From Echinostoma caproni (taxonomy: Eukaryota; Platyhelminthes; Trematoda; Plagiorchiida; Echinostomatidae), in NCBI GenBank assembly GCA_900618425.1, contig UZAN01039461.1:87187-151186 (forward strand): 64,000 nucleotides of DNA. The letters are read 5' to 3'. The translations under genes and the position numbers were made by a program. The notes beneath the pieces are model-generated. The model worked only from the letters and a program-made list of their open reading frames with translations. It had not been told where the DNA came from and searched no databases. This document shows positions 13,929 through 27,186 of this stretch, one piece after another. How positions within the stretch are numbered: the stretch's first letter is position 1; every line of letters begins with the position of its first letter.

Positions 13929-14132
13929 TTACCAACCGATTTCGAACAGTAGCTTACTTTGGATGTATGCATCGTTGTGGACATATATCCGAGTATCCGC
14001 GAAGCAGATTTTCCAAATACGGAACTTGTCGACGAATCCATCGGTCATCGCATTACGTTTTGGTAATTGTACAAAACCATCAGTGTCAGAACACAAACAT
14101 TCATTAATATCGTTCACTCTTGGTTCACGTGT
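13929..14132 (-). other. Exon-like open stretch, unknown protein
   Basis: On the minus strand a good acceptor (TTTTGGTTTACAG) ends at 14,133. The frame following it starts TREPRVNDINECLCSD, is open for 67 codons and stops at 13,929-13,931. A weak donor (GTAACT) overlaps the stop. The composition is coding-like, but I know no family for it. The resemblance of DINEC to the start of a calcium-binding EGF module is superficial, since the later cysteines do not fit. The opposite strand is also open, which lowers confidence. Confidence 0.2.
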
Positions 14133-17100
14133 CTGTAAACCAAAATGTTATATTTTGAAAACTGACATAAACTGTGCGTAGCCCACATATTCGACCATTT
14201 AGAATGAAAATATCATATGCGCTTTCTGAGTGATGATACAAGCTCATGCAAATATATTCACAGATCCAGCTCAAACACACTAAGGGGCTCTATGTTACCA
14301 TACGCCTATATCAAAACCGCAGGGCAGGTAAACCCATAAGAGTTCTTGGTATGCGATGCACTCAGGGATAGAACACAATATCTTATGTAAAGATAGAGTA
14401 AAACGTTGTCCTTAAAAATTTGCCATATATCAGGGTGCTCAATGCAATGTTAGTAAAGTTCTTCATTATGAGCATCATTCCTCGTTCTTTCTTACTTTGT
14501 GTCCACCAAAAATTCTCAAGAGGGAAGGTTGAGTAAAGGTTGCGTAAAGATTGAAGCAAGTACTCGGATACAGTTAGACCCCAGCTCTAATAAGAAAAGT
14601 GTAGAAACTGATCGTAACTTCACTTTACTTTTTACACACTTCTGGCCATTATCAGAAAAAATTGATGGAGCGTTCTTCTGGGGCACGGATTTCACAAAAC
14701 ATATTTTTTAAAAGAATCATAAGAAAAGTCTGAGTACCTCCCATGTGAAGCGACTTTTATCAGATTCTTCGAAAAAGCACATACTCTTAGAGGACGAGAT
14801 ACTGAAATTGTGGAGGAGAAGGATTAGAGTAATTGCAACGTTATCAACATAATAATCTATTTCAGCTCATCTTCACAGTATATCTACATATCGCTCCATT
14901 TCTCTAATAATATTCATCCTGGTTTGAGTAAACCCATTAGCCTATCGGTCAGACCCATCACAGTTCGAGCACACGTGATACAGTTCAGAATTTAGAACAG
15001 CTGACTAGAGTCCGACATCAGCTGTATTTGTACGTGTGCGTATTGGAGTCTGAGAACAGTTGAGCAGTTCACGAGAAAAAAAACTTATCACGTATCGCTT
15101 TGTCCGAAAGCTCCTCCTGTGTTTAGAACGTTATGTGGAGGGATAGTGCTTCGTATTGGGAAATGTGTAAATTGATACGAATTGCTAGAATTGAGTAATT
15201 CAGTTTTGCAATAGTTTTAATCAGCTCATCTGATATTAAATCGGACAAATTATCATTCATTTCTATCTACATGTACTTATAAGGGCAAGAAACCCTAGCA
15301 AAGCGGTGTGATACTTATTCGTCCGCTATTCATTTCGTTGCATTTACAAGTAAAACCGGCAGCTGCCATGCTTATTTCTTCGTTGATTCCGGGAGTTAAA
15401 CAACGACTAAATGGAGCATGTCTTATTTGGGAATGTGAATGTCCACGATAATGTTAATATGGACACCTTGAGAAGGCGTTACCGCTTCCAGTTTCCGGCT
15501 GATCGTTGACGACTGACGAACGTTTAGTGGTAAAAGAGAGGGAGAGAGATAGCTATGAAGTTATTTTCATGACTAATACGACCAACCTTATCCCGTAAAC
15601 CAAATGTTTGCGGACAGAATCTGCTACAAAACACCCCTGACCAGTGAACTGAACACAGGCGAACAAGGTACTCAACAGAAGGATTTGTTTATCCGTTCCA
15701 GACGAGCGAATCGGTTTGGTCCGAGCAATAACAAAAAGGAAACCGTTGTTATGTGCAATCAAAGAATGTTCGTAAAACCATTTAAAAGCACAGCATGTGA
15801 CAGTATCAAAATATTTCATAATTGAACCTTGCCATGCCGAAAGATTCCGGTCTACTATTGTCAAAGTGTCACCTCATTCTACGCCTCATTTGCACTGGGT
15901 ACGAACACAAGTTGTTACGATCTCAAAATTGCGGGCTTCAGATAGCGGACTTGAATGATACCAAGGATTGCATGACTGATTTGAATGTCACAAATTTATC
16001 AATATTTTTCCACTTGATAAGATGAACTATTTGAATATCCAGTTTGTGCCGGCTTTTTGGACAAGAATAACTCGAGAGCATGAAATTGGTAGCTCATTGA
16101 AAAAATAATTAACAAATAACTCATCTGAAATTTGTAATTCTGTTGCACATTGAATCTCTTAAGGCGGACCAGTCATTGCTTCACGAAAAGATAGAGAAGC
16201 AATGACAAAATAAATTCTGCAGACAACCTAATATAAGATTTTTCTCACACTTAATGACAACTAAATTTTGCTTTCAGATAGTAGGAAGTTAACATTATTG
16301 AATAAGATAGAATGTCTTATGCACTCCAAAAGCTCCAAGATGGTGATAACTCTTCCTTATAGATTAGCTAGTGATGGTTGCTTATGTGGTCCAAGTTTCT
16401 AATTCCATAATTCCATATACTTCCAGCTGCAAGAGTGCTTACAATTAAGACTAGTTTACATGGAAACAAGACCGAAATCGAACCCAATTCAATGTGAAAC
16501 CGGAATATGGCAAAACTGCTACAAAATATTCCCTACATTCATATGCGGTTGATATTTCTTTAAGGATTATTCACTTGCCGCTTCGACAATCTATAATTCC
16601 TACACACATTTCCTATTTTAACGATGATGTAACTACCGTTTACCGTCAGAGAAAAGAAGAGAAATAGAGACTACCTGAGTGTTCGTTAAGTTTTCCCTCG
16701 TGAATGTGGTTTATGTGTGATCCCATAATGTGATAAATGACACATAACACTGTAAAGTTGTTTCATCCAACTTGGGACTGAGCTTCTGCGCATCCTTTTT
16801 TCGTTTTCTCAAATGGCACTCTGACTGCGAATCTCCCGCAAGGGAACCGAAACCACTGCCATTGAGCGAATGATAGACGGTCAATAAAGCATGATTATAT
16901 GAACGGTTGTTCCACAGAACAACAACATATAAACCCTGATTTCTTTGAATGAATAGAAGCAAGAAAGGATGTCAATGTGAATATAAAATCACCTCGTTTA
17001 GGACTAGGGATACTCGAAAGCTGTGGTCCATCATTTTGGTGGGCCCAGTGCATGATGTTGTTGAGGAGATGTGTAGTAAATGAAGCTCCGAATAAACACT

Positions 17101-17649
17101 TTAGCTATTTGTGACAGTGGCCAATTCGAACAATCGATCAGAAATGACTTTATGGTAGCCTCATTTTGTAGGTGCTTTATTTGTTGTGATTACCGATGAT
17201 CAATTTGATGAATTTGATATAGAAACGATATCTTATTACTATGTTGCATCATACCTAATAGCGGGAAATTCCAAATAGAAGTTTGCTGAAAATATCATGA
17301 ATAACTACTATCGTGGACACTTAATTTTTACGTAACTTTTTCCCTGTATTTAGGGGCCGTGTAATCGCTGTCATAGTGCAATGTTTGGATCTATTCAAGA
17401 ACGAGATCTTCCCTCGTATTGAACAATGGCTCAAATCCACTGCTGGTCAAAGTGACGAAATGCTTATTCCAGCGGGACAAGTCTTTCTATTGTATTCAAG
17501 CTTTAGCGAGTTATATACAAGCTTTCAGCCAAAACATGCCTAGAACCGTGGTTACAACAAAAAGGCAAAAGAAATATGTTTAGGCACATTCTAACATATA
17601 GTCAACATAGAAAAACCTTAATGAAATGTAAATTTATCATTACTATAAT
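14133..17649. other. Gene-free AT-rich sequence
   Basis: Nothing firm was found. A stretch at 15,553-15,864 is open on both strands with slightly higher GC, but it shows no domain signature or splice sites that I trust. Confidence 0.45.
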
Positions 17650-18345
17650 TTTTTAGTTGAATCGCGTCGTATGGCAATGACATTTTCCCCTTTGTATGGC
17701 GTTCCTTCAAGAAGGATCGATACAGAACCTTGAAGAATTTGTTCCTAAAGGCCTGCAAACACTTTACTTAGTTCCATCAAGTTTTCGGACTCTTGATATT
17801 TTTGATATTTTTCTTCCATGAAAGTGTTCACTTGGGTCAAGCTCTGGCAATTTATCCGGTCGCTGAACGACATAATATGGTTTCCATAATTGGTCGTTTT
17901 GACAAGGGTATGCCAAAGTGTTATTATTAAACAGCGCCTTTCAGCGCTTATTCAACACCGTTGGATACATAGCACCAGCCATGGTTCCTTCAATGAAAAT
18001 GAACACGTTCCTTCTAAGAGAGAAGGAATTTCACTACGTCGTAGTAGAACTCCGTGACGTCACAATATTGCAAAACTAATTTCGTCCCTTCAACCTTTAG
18101 GACCTAGTCTATTCAGCTTTTTCTGGTAGCTGAAGCCTTACTTTACTGCTCCACCTCAAATTACTCCACCGTGTTCCACACTAGTAACGCCGGTGGATTG
18201 CCCACACTCAACTCCTTCACAGGTAATCGATCATCCAATGAAAAATTATCAGCTGTTGTGAATTCAAATCAACTTTGTTCATCACTCTTTTACTATGCTG
18301 GAGAATGCAGATGTTGCAAAGCAGTTCTTACTAAGACATTGGACT
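17650..18345 (-). pseudogene. Decayed Tc1/mariner-type transposase
   Basis: Reading the minus strand and moving between frames gives the landmarks of a Tc1-type DDE transposase in the correct order. There is a FSLDD segment at 18,222-18,248, then the VWNT..HGGG block at about 18,164-18,180 (family form KHGGGSVMVWG). Next is RPDKLPELDPSEHFHG at about 17,821-17,866, matching the family's WPALSPDLNPIENLWG block that carries the last catalytic acidic residue. Last is a tail ending VIAIRRDSTKKL at about 17,650-17,690, matching the usual VI...G.STKY end. At least two frameshifts and several stops interrupt it, so no functional enzyme can be made. I did not find clear terminal inverted repeats. The blocks and their order make the assignment good even though each block is diverged. 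Confidence 0.65.
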
Positions 18346-20139
18346 AATTCGATTTAGTTTTCCCTTGTAATGGTGTGAATGAGAGATACTAAGTTCTCTG
18401 CATCACTTTATCATTATGAACCTGTAGATTTTGGTTTGTTTAACGCTAGCGTTATCTTAACGGCCGTCTGTTGAAATTCCCATATCCTAGTATACTGATA
18501 GAGAGACTGTTGCTTCTTCAAACCATTTTCGAACCCAGATGAAGCAGATCGAGATTTCTTGCCCACTCCCGTTGTTTGAATGAAGGTCAATTGACATGTG
18601 TGAATTAAAGGTCAAATGAGTACTGGTTACGAGAACTAGGTCGTCTGATCGAATCTTGTTGTTCTTTGAGCATTATAGACGTGCGCACAAGCTTGCATAT
18701 GACCTTTGGGCCGATTGATGTTCTCTTTTTTTACCATGTATACGTGTACATTGACCACGTATGCTGTCAGTACCAGACCTGGATGATTTCTGATCGATTC
18801 TAGGCATGCACGAATGGAATGAACAGTCTCAACCGATCACCGAATAGCCGATATCACTGATGATGTCCGTTAACATAAAAACCACAAGCACTTCCCTGTG
18901 AACTCTAAAGGTCTAGTCCAGTAACAGCAAAATGTACACCGAATATCATACCATTAAACATAGACAAAGTTCTTTCCTGTAACTTCACTTCCGTTCTACC
19001 TCCTTTTACACACAAGAAATTTAGTTGTCCCCAAAACGTGGCAAATAGTATAACTCACAGAAGGGTGTATAAAATTGTTTCTCTATGTGAAACAATTTGC
19101 ATATATTTTGGAGACAAATTATTGAGAGAATAACTGTGTTATCTAGAATAGAATCTGGTCAATCTGAAAGAATAATGATCTACTTGCAATACATTTCACT
19201 TGATCGATTCAGTCTGACGATGGATGACGTTATTTTGATGTCTCAGAAAGACAAGGGGTAATAGAAGGATAGGCGCAAACTACCTACGATTAATTTATCA
19301 TAAAAAATCGGTAAAAGAAGAGCAAAGGGTATCATAACATACCTATCGGTGCAACTTTGCATAATGAATTGGACCATGCAGACCTCAATAACTTGTCGAT
19401 GATTGTTTTTGACATGCAATATAACCGATTTGTTCTTTGAAAGTGTTATAGTACTTCCCATATGTACGCACATCGTCTGAGATTTTCTCGCACTCCATGC
19501 CCTAGGCATATGGTTTTAGTTAATATCAAATCAGAAGCGGGAAAACCACAGATCTAATTCAAACAGTCTGTACAGCTGTTCTGAAAACAATCGAAGCAGA
19601 TGTGAATTTTTGTTTGAACGGGACGTCAGATCGTGCAGGCGTTTATAAATTCGTGACCTTTACTAGCATTCGTTCTAAATGGAAAAACGTTTTACACTGC
19701 GGATGCAGTCGCATTTTGTATACTTTCATAGTACATCTCTCTTCAATTTTCCAACTTCAATACCAACCTCTAGCGGGAATAAATCGGCTGTCTGACAGAT
19801 GCATGGACAAACGCAGCACTGTACTGGTCAATCCCGACCATTTTACAATTGAGTGAGATAGGCAGAAAATTGAATTTTAATTCGAGCTCCACTGCATGGG
19901 CTGTCAATCATATTGGCAATTCAGAAACGACAGAAATGAAGATTATTTTGTATAAGGATTGTAGTCAACATTTTGCTTTAAAATTATATGTTAATTTACA
20001 AGAATTACTGTCAGAGTTACTTGGTTCTACATTTATTGGGGGAGGATTTATGAAGAGGTGCACAGGTTGTAAAAGTATAACCGTTATCCGTTGTTTGGCG
20101 TATACAATAAACTAATAAATAATTAAATATACATATATA
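18346..20139. other. Gene-free AT-rich sequence
   Basis: No gene or element was recognised. The open frames at 19,243-19,509, 19,602-19,856 and 19,849-20,115 are within chance length and have no family signature. Confidence 0.45.
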
Positions 20140-20700
20140 TTGCGTTTTAGCACGCTTCTGTATTGGGATTCCCCGTTTAAAAAACGTCCGAGACACTGTA
20201 CGATGGAATAGATTTATGGTAATTTAATTCTGGCAATTCACACACAAATGGACAGTTGCAAACACGGATCCAGGAGCACATTCCATTTTGGTTTGGGCGC
20301 CGACTGATCGATCACACGATCAAAGGTTCTTCTCCAGTTTGACCCCTCACACCCACACAATCATCAGCAATCACTAACACCCAATAAAATGACACTAGCA
20401 TCAATCCCACCATTATCAAAGGACACCGAACACACAAACAGCCTGTTTCATCTACAACTCGATATCTGTTGATGACCAACCATGGTCCGGACCCGAAAGC
20501 CGATTTCAGACCATTTATACTAAAATCAACCCCTGGCTGCTTAGGTTTGCGCAGTCGGTCGCAATCAGAACGTGGAAACCTGGCTAATATGTGCAAAAAT
20601 AACTGCCTTTGCAGTGGTAGAACCGTGGTAAATCGGCCCAAATGTATTCATGTGTAACCTAATGTACTGTTCAATGAAATAAACTGTATTTTTCGGCCGT
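20140..20700. other. Moderately GC-rich block ending in a polyadenylation-like signal
   Basis: This block is GC-richer than its flanks, open on both strands between 20,312 and 20,657, and ends with CAATGAAATAAACTGTA near 20,672-20,690. The layout resembles a long terminal repeat or the 3' end of a retroelement, but no terminal duplication or coding remnant was identified. Confidence 0.2.
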
Positions 20701-23700
20701 ATTGTATCAGTTGAGATGCAGTGAAAGGTGCCTAGGTATCAGCAGTTCAGCCTAAATTTGCTGTGCTTTCTCTTCAGATTCACACAAACTGCCGGTTAGA
20801 AGTCGTGTATTTAAATTAAAGGAAGAGTCACTTAGAGAACCTCACTCAGCACAGGCTGAAAAATCGAGATCGAAAATCTGTTTAGTGATTTCACGACTTG
20901 TAACATTATTCAGTGTAGGAAAGAAACGTATCTTCCTGGATTTATTGTTCAAATGCCATCAATTCAACCCGTCGTGTCCAGTTTTGTAAACCTACGGAAA
21001 CAATTTAAATGACCAAAATCTGTCTCAAAAATGTTTTATTCTACAAAGCGAAATAAATTTCAATATCACATTCCTCTCCTACTCAGACAACCCAGGTGAA
21101 TGGGGTGATGAGTTGTTTGTCCACACGTGATGGCATGTTGATGAAAAGTTCATGAATTTGTCTATCTTGATTGGGCGAGACTGAGGTACTCTGGTTCCAG
21201 TTCATGCTTCGCATTCACAAATGGTCATTTACTTTTGTGGGTATTCGATTAGATCAATTCCAAGTCCGTCAGATTTGGGCTTATGCGGTAAACGACTTAA
21301 GACTTTAGAGCCTAGAATGATCCGTACCTCAAGGAAAACTCTGTTCTTTTTACCATGTGCAATTTGGTGTATACATTCCCGGAAAATTTCAGGGGCTTGC
21401 AGGTTTACAATGGAGTGCAGGACAAAAGGAATATGATGAATCAGATTAAGACCGGGTGAGGGAATTTCGGATCAATCGACCACAGTTGCTCACTCATGGA
21501 ATTGGAACTGAAACGCATTGAGTTAACTGGTGGCTACGCCCACTTTCTTTATCTGTGAAATAACTTTGCGATGAATTATTTACCGGTGGGGAAGAATGAC
21601 TGAGTAATCATTGCGTGACGGATCCCGCGTTAAGTTATCTTGTGTATGATTACCGAAGTCGCAACTAAGAGCTATAAAGTATCATTCGCATCGGATCAAA
21701 ATTATTGGTTATTGAGCAATAATTATTGTTATTGCCGATGATATATAAAAGGGAACAGAAAACAAGATCTGTAATTTTTATGAAATAATTTTTCTCACTT
21801 GATTTATCTTACATACAGAAAAAAGTGAGCAAATTCTTATTATAAGTCTAATTCCATGCTCAAACCGATTAAGCAAATTGAAAGAGACAATCGACTTATA
21901 ACGATGGAGGACGTTAAACAGCAAATCTACTTTGAAACGGTACAAAAAACAATTATTGTAGCTTGAGTTGATGGGGGGATCAAAAATACATTTACATCAC
22001 ACTACTTGATGAGAAACCTCTTACAAAACCCAAATTCCATGTGCAGCCACGGAAATCAAAGGATTCTATTGTAGAACTGCCTTTAGTTTAATAATGTGTT
22101 TGAAATACAGGGGTTTTCAGTCAGACTTTCCGAAATGTACGCAGGGCGCATAGCAATTATCTCCGAAGCCTCCATTTATTATGCAAACATTTTCAAACAT
22201 TTTCATGAGAGCAAGAAGATGCATCTTACTCTTATGAAAACGATAAATTGAACAGGTTGCATTAAACATCAAACATTGTTGGGATAAGCTTAATACTTCA
22301 TTCTTTCCATCTCAGTAATCAATGTACTTGAAGTTATGTATCGTATTAGGATGATGAGAAGTTAGTTGATCATGGAATGTGGACGTACCAGTGAAAAGCC
22401 AAGATAGCTTTGCACTGTTGTTTCAGCTTTTCCAGGAGTTATTAGAGATGTAAACTCACCGAAAACTGGAACAAGGAAATGTAAATTGTTCATCGAGGGA
22501 TTTCGTAGAATGATAACTCTGGATGAATTACTTCTTCAACATATATTCAGTTACTTTATTATTGGTGCTATTCACAAGCTGCTTGATGTTTAGACTGCAA
22601 TTGTTTTCAAACTTATGTTCATGAGTGGAGTAATTCGAGGTCTGCGTAAAACATTTGAGTGATAATCTAGGAAATATCTAAGTCAATAGCGGATTGCGAG
22701 AATCTATATAGGGATAACACAGATAAGCACTGATATACCTTTTGAGTAATGAGAAAACATTCGTCATTTGTATTGCCAGTTGCTATGCATTGTCGCATAG
22801 TTTCACTGCCGCGGATGATAATTCTCAACTTTGTCGTCCGTCTTATTAGCCTGAGCACATGAGCTCTTTAACGCGTAGCACCATCTTCATTAAAAGATTA
22901 TTGAACTTGAAACTAAATTAACCAAAGCTGTCTTAAAAAGGTTCCTATCCGTATAATATCTTCTAAAAAACAAGTTTACAAGGGAATATGAATGCCTGGT
23001 GATTCAGGATATACGCACCTGCTTTCAAATATCAGTGCTGCCTAAGAAATCTGACTAAATGTTGATAGTGGAAATCGCAGTTTATTTATGTGAATTAGCC
23101 ACGGATGGATTCAAAAAAGGAAATCAAAACTTGCTGTGGGTAACTTTTGAGGGTGTGTTATTAGAAATTCATGCAATAGCGGTCAGATTTCTTCAGGTAA
23201 AAGATTTTCATGTATTTAGTTTGTCCGAAAAAGTTTCAATATCTGACAATTAACTGTGTTACGATTAGGTCTAGCAAAGAGCTTGAAAGCTGTGATGTGT
23301 AACGAAGTTATGAAAAGCATGGTGATCAATCTGTATTTTTCCTTCTACCTTCTGCGAGCTCCTTAGATGCAATACTGAGCACGATGGTGCTGAAAATCTT
23401 TTCTAGCTGTACCGTTCCCTATGTTTTGCGGCATTCCTTTTAGAAATTCATTCTCAATGACGCACCGATGCATTCGTTTGGGAATCAAAGCTATAATCGG
23501 AAGATATTTTGCCGTCAATCACACTCAGTGATTTCATGTAATTTAACAGTCTGTCATAGTTTGAACTGTATGGAGGTCTGCTAACTGATTTATTTTAATG
23601 GACCGGAGAACTGGAACGACTAAAGCAAACATAAAATTACACAATTATGTACTTTTATATAAGATTTAAGAATGTTTTATCCGCTGTGACAATAACTACG

Positions 23701-26700
23701 CTATGAACCTACCTGAATGAATTTAATTTCGTTCATGAGGACTGTGTATGCCAGAGATCTTCTGTCTACTTCGAATACATTAACTGAGGGCACACACAGA
23801 TCAACGGAAGCTGTGGTTGACAGTCGGGAGAGAAGTTTTGAAGGTTAACGAGCACACAGTATGTGTTAAAGATTCGGTTCCGGTAAGACTCATTCTCACT
23901 CATAACAGTTTAATCAAATCTGATCAGTTCACTGCGCACAGCCTCGGTTAACAATTTTTGCCCTGGAATCTAAACTGAAATGACAATTCATATTTCATTC
24001 ATCGTATTCATTCGTAACCGTATTCAGTGTACCCGTGAATTACTGACTTCATAGCATTCATTAGTGACTGAAAAATTTCTCAGCACCTGAGCATTTTAGT
24101 AGTTCTGCATCATGCTGGAATTAAAATGCTCCGTTCCTTCTGTTTTCGTCGCTTTTGTTGGTCAGTTTCACGAAAAGATCATAGAAGTACGTTTCCAAAG
24201 CACTGACAAGCAATTATGGGGGATATTCAAGCAGTTCTATTCTCCTCGGTTGTTTTATGCTTTCTTCCACATTTCGCTTCTCCTTACTGTAACAACAAAA
24301 GTACAGTGATCCCCTATCACAAAGTGCTTCTCACATGTGTATCATCAGGAAACATATGAACAAACAAACAATCTCCACTTTATTTTACTGGATTTATTCA
24401 CATGTAGAAGCATTAGATGTAGTTTTTAGAACATTTCACTTCGATTTAGTTTATTGTAGACCTTTCGTCGGAATATTATTTTGACCTTTTCGTGCCAGCT
24501 TTAAAGAATTTAATTAGCACAGTGGAGTTACAGTTCTCATTTTTTCTGCATCGAACAGATCGCAAATTTAGTCGGTAGGTGCTGCTTGCCATTCTTTCAT
24601 ATCCAATCGTAACTTTACATTAGCACAAATGTAAAAATTGACCCATTTCAATGAGTTTAAAAGCAATAGGTCAAATAGATTCAGACCTGACGTTAACGAA
24701 TTGCCGATTAGCATGATATGTTTTGTTTTCTTTATCTGAGGATGACCAATAGTTGCAGGTTCGGTAAAACTAGTCTGCTTAACTTTCGATAATCAGGTTT
24801 TTCTCTGAGGTTTGTGTTTGTACGTAATTATCACACGACGAAGTTAGATCGTTTCTAACCGGGGTCATTGTGAAATCAAAACAAATTACAGATTCTCTGG
24901 AATAGAAATGAAACCTTCTTAAATCCTTCTATGTACATATTGTTTCTAGTATTTTTATATCATTTTATCAAAAAGCTAACATTACCGGGCGAAAAGGCCA
25001 ATAATTATAGGTTGAAACAAATAAGTACAAGCTACTTTCGCTACCTTAACCCACCAAATTTTAAATCCACGGAGATGTCAGTAAAATGCCGTTTTTAATA
25101 TGTAGTATTGAAACAGGAAAACGTTAGTGGTCTTCAGCGAAGAATGGAGCAAAATGTCTTCTCTTCCAATGTTTGATCACGTGTTTCCTTGGTATTTTGA
25201 AGAAAAATGTTCTGTTACCAAGCCTTGGGATAAAGTTCAGAGATGTAAAATACTTTAAACCGATTAAATTTTACAGGTCGGAAGCAATGTATGTTGATTG
25301 GTGGTGACGATAAACAAAAAACACTAAACATTTAGAATATCGCTCTCGCAGTAAACAGAGGCATCAATCAGAAGCAAAACGGTACAGAAAGTGGTCAAGT
25401 AAACACTTGATCGGGTCAAGCACTTTGATAAACCGTCTACCAAAACGCTAGGCAAAAAGGAAAACAGGAGGTGGATGGGTAGATATTCCGTGATATTAAA
25501 AAAAACTGTTGCTTGAAACGTATTTCATATTGGCTTATCACTCTTCCCATCAAATATGACAAAAACAGGATTGTCAGTTATTTTCTTAATTTATCGCTTT
25601 AGTAGCGGTTTACCGAAAGAAAGACCTGTCTCCATAATAAGCTATGTACTTCAGGCTTCATAATATCGTTTTGGAATAGTTCACAACCATTGTAATCCAA
25701 AGAAATCTGTTACTGTCTGGTTTATCATGAGGTAAGGAAGGTTTCCAACCGATTCTTAAAACCGGATGGTCTTGTCTAAGATTAACGAATTGGGATACGC
25801 GCAATAACCTCTCAAAGATAGATTGTGCTAGATTATGTATGGGAAAAAGAATCATCTTCTAAGCGACAACCCGGTGGTCAAGAAGACAGTTTGCTTATCT
25901 TCAGCTTATGCAGTCCCGGGTTTGATGAATTTGCATTGCTGTTAAAACCCGATGAACTAACTCGAAACAACAATCCAGTTCTTACTAATTTGTAAATTCA
26001 CGCAACATCTGCTCGGTACACAACAAAATTGATTATATTAGAACATATTATAATATTTGAAACTAACCAAACCTGATTTTTAATTTAGATGGCAGCCTAC
26101 AGTTGCATGAGCGGAAACCAAGACATTTATGATGAATTTTGAACAGATTGATACCATAGAGTGTGATCGCCCACAATCATCTCTGTTCTTAAGAGTTAAC
26201 ATGATAGTTACTTGAGTGAATAACGATCGGCTCGAAGTGAAGCAATTAAAGTTGATTTGGAGTCTAAACAAAATGCTTTCACGAGGAAGCGTTCCCACAT
26301 AGACCTCGCATAACTCTTTGAGGTAACGAGGTACGTCGAAATATCGGTTTTCAGAAAGTCATATTCTCAGGTTTCTGTAAACACTTGTCAAGTGATGTCC
26401 CTTTTTTTCGGGGTGATACATTCTAACTTGGAGACTGTATATTTAATTATAAATAGATTACCTTATCACTATTATGAAAGACCAGGGTGAGGCAGGGTTC
26501 TACCAATAAGCTAAGACTAAAATCATGACGTTGATTCTCTCAAAGTGCTTTACACTGAAGATATATCATCTTGCGAACTTGTGCTTCGTGGCTTTAAGAT
26601 AGGCAGACTTATCCATTGCAGTCTTTCTTTTAAATCCACTTCCCTGTCAAATGCTGCCTATGAAGCGGGTCTCAACTGGAGTTTCCTTAACATTGGGCTC

Positions 26701-27166
26701 CTATCGCATATAACACATAGGTAAAACGATTTTCACCTATTTATCCCGGATACTCGCGTTTGAATGGTCGATATTTAGTTTGGATTGACTCGGTTGAATT
26801 TCGGTAATCCAGCAAATTCAGACTATGGTATAGATAGTTTTTCAATAAAAACACATGCCCAACTGCAAGATAGTGCCTCGAGTGTCCTGTATATAAGAAT
26901 TTAATTTTAGTGTGTTGTCTTATCACTATTTGTCATACAGATGTTTGAAAGAGCTTTTGATTAAAACATTTTCTATAAAAATTAGGAATGTGAACCCTCA
27001 CCATTTCGTCGTCAACCAGTTCTACTGTATCCTAAAAACGTCAGTGCCGTTCTCTGGGAGGAAAGTAAAAGAAATTTGCATAAGCCTTTGAACGTTATCG
27101 ATTCTGTTTATCTCATTGAATAGAGTAAGAGAAATGCCTAACATTCTGGGTATATTCAGTGGCCTG

Positions 27167-27186
27167 GCTGCTTCTNNGCTGCTTCT
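27167..27186. repeat. Direct repeat flanking an NN ambiguity
   Basis: The nine bases GCTGCTTCT occur at 27,167-27,175 and again at 27,178-27,186, separated only by NN. This is what an unmerged overlap between two contig ends would look like, so one copy may be an assembly artefact. Confidence 0.6.

Noticed and set aside
20312..20657. Gene on either strand
   Set aside because: Both strands are open at the same time, as in GC-richer repeat sequence. No domain or start context supports a gene.
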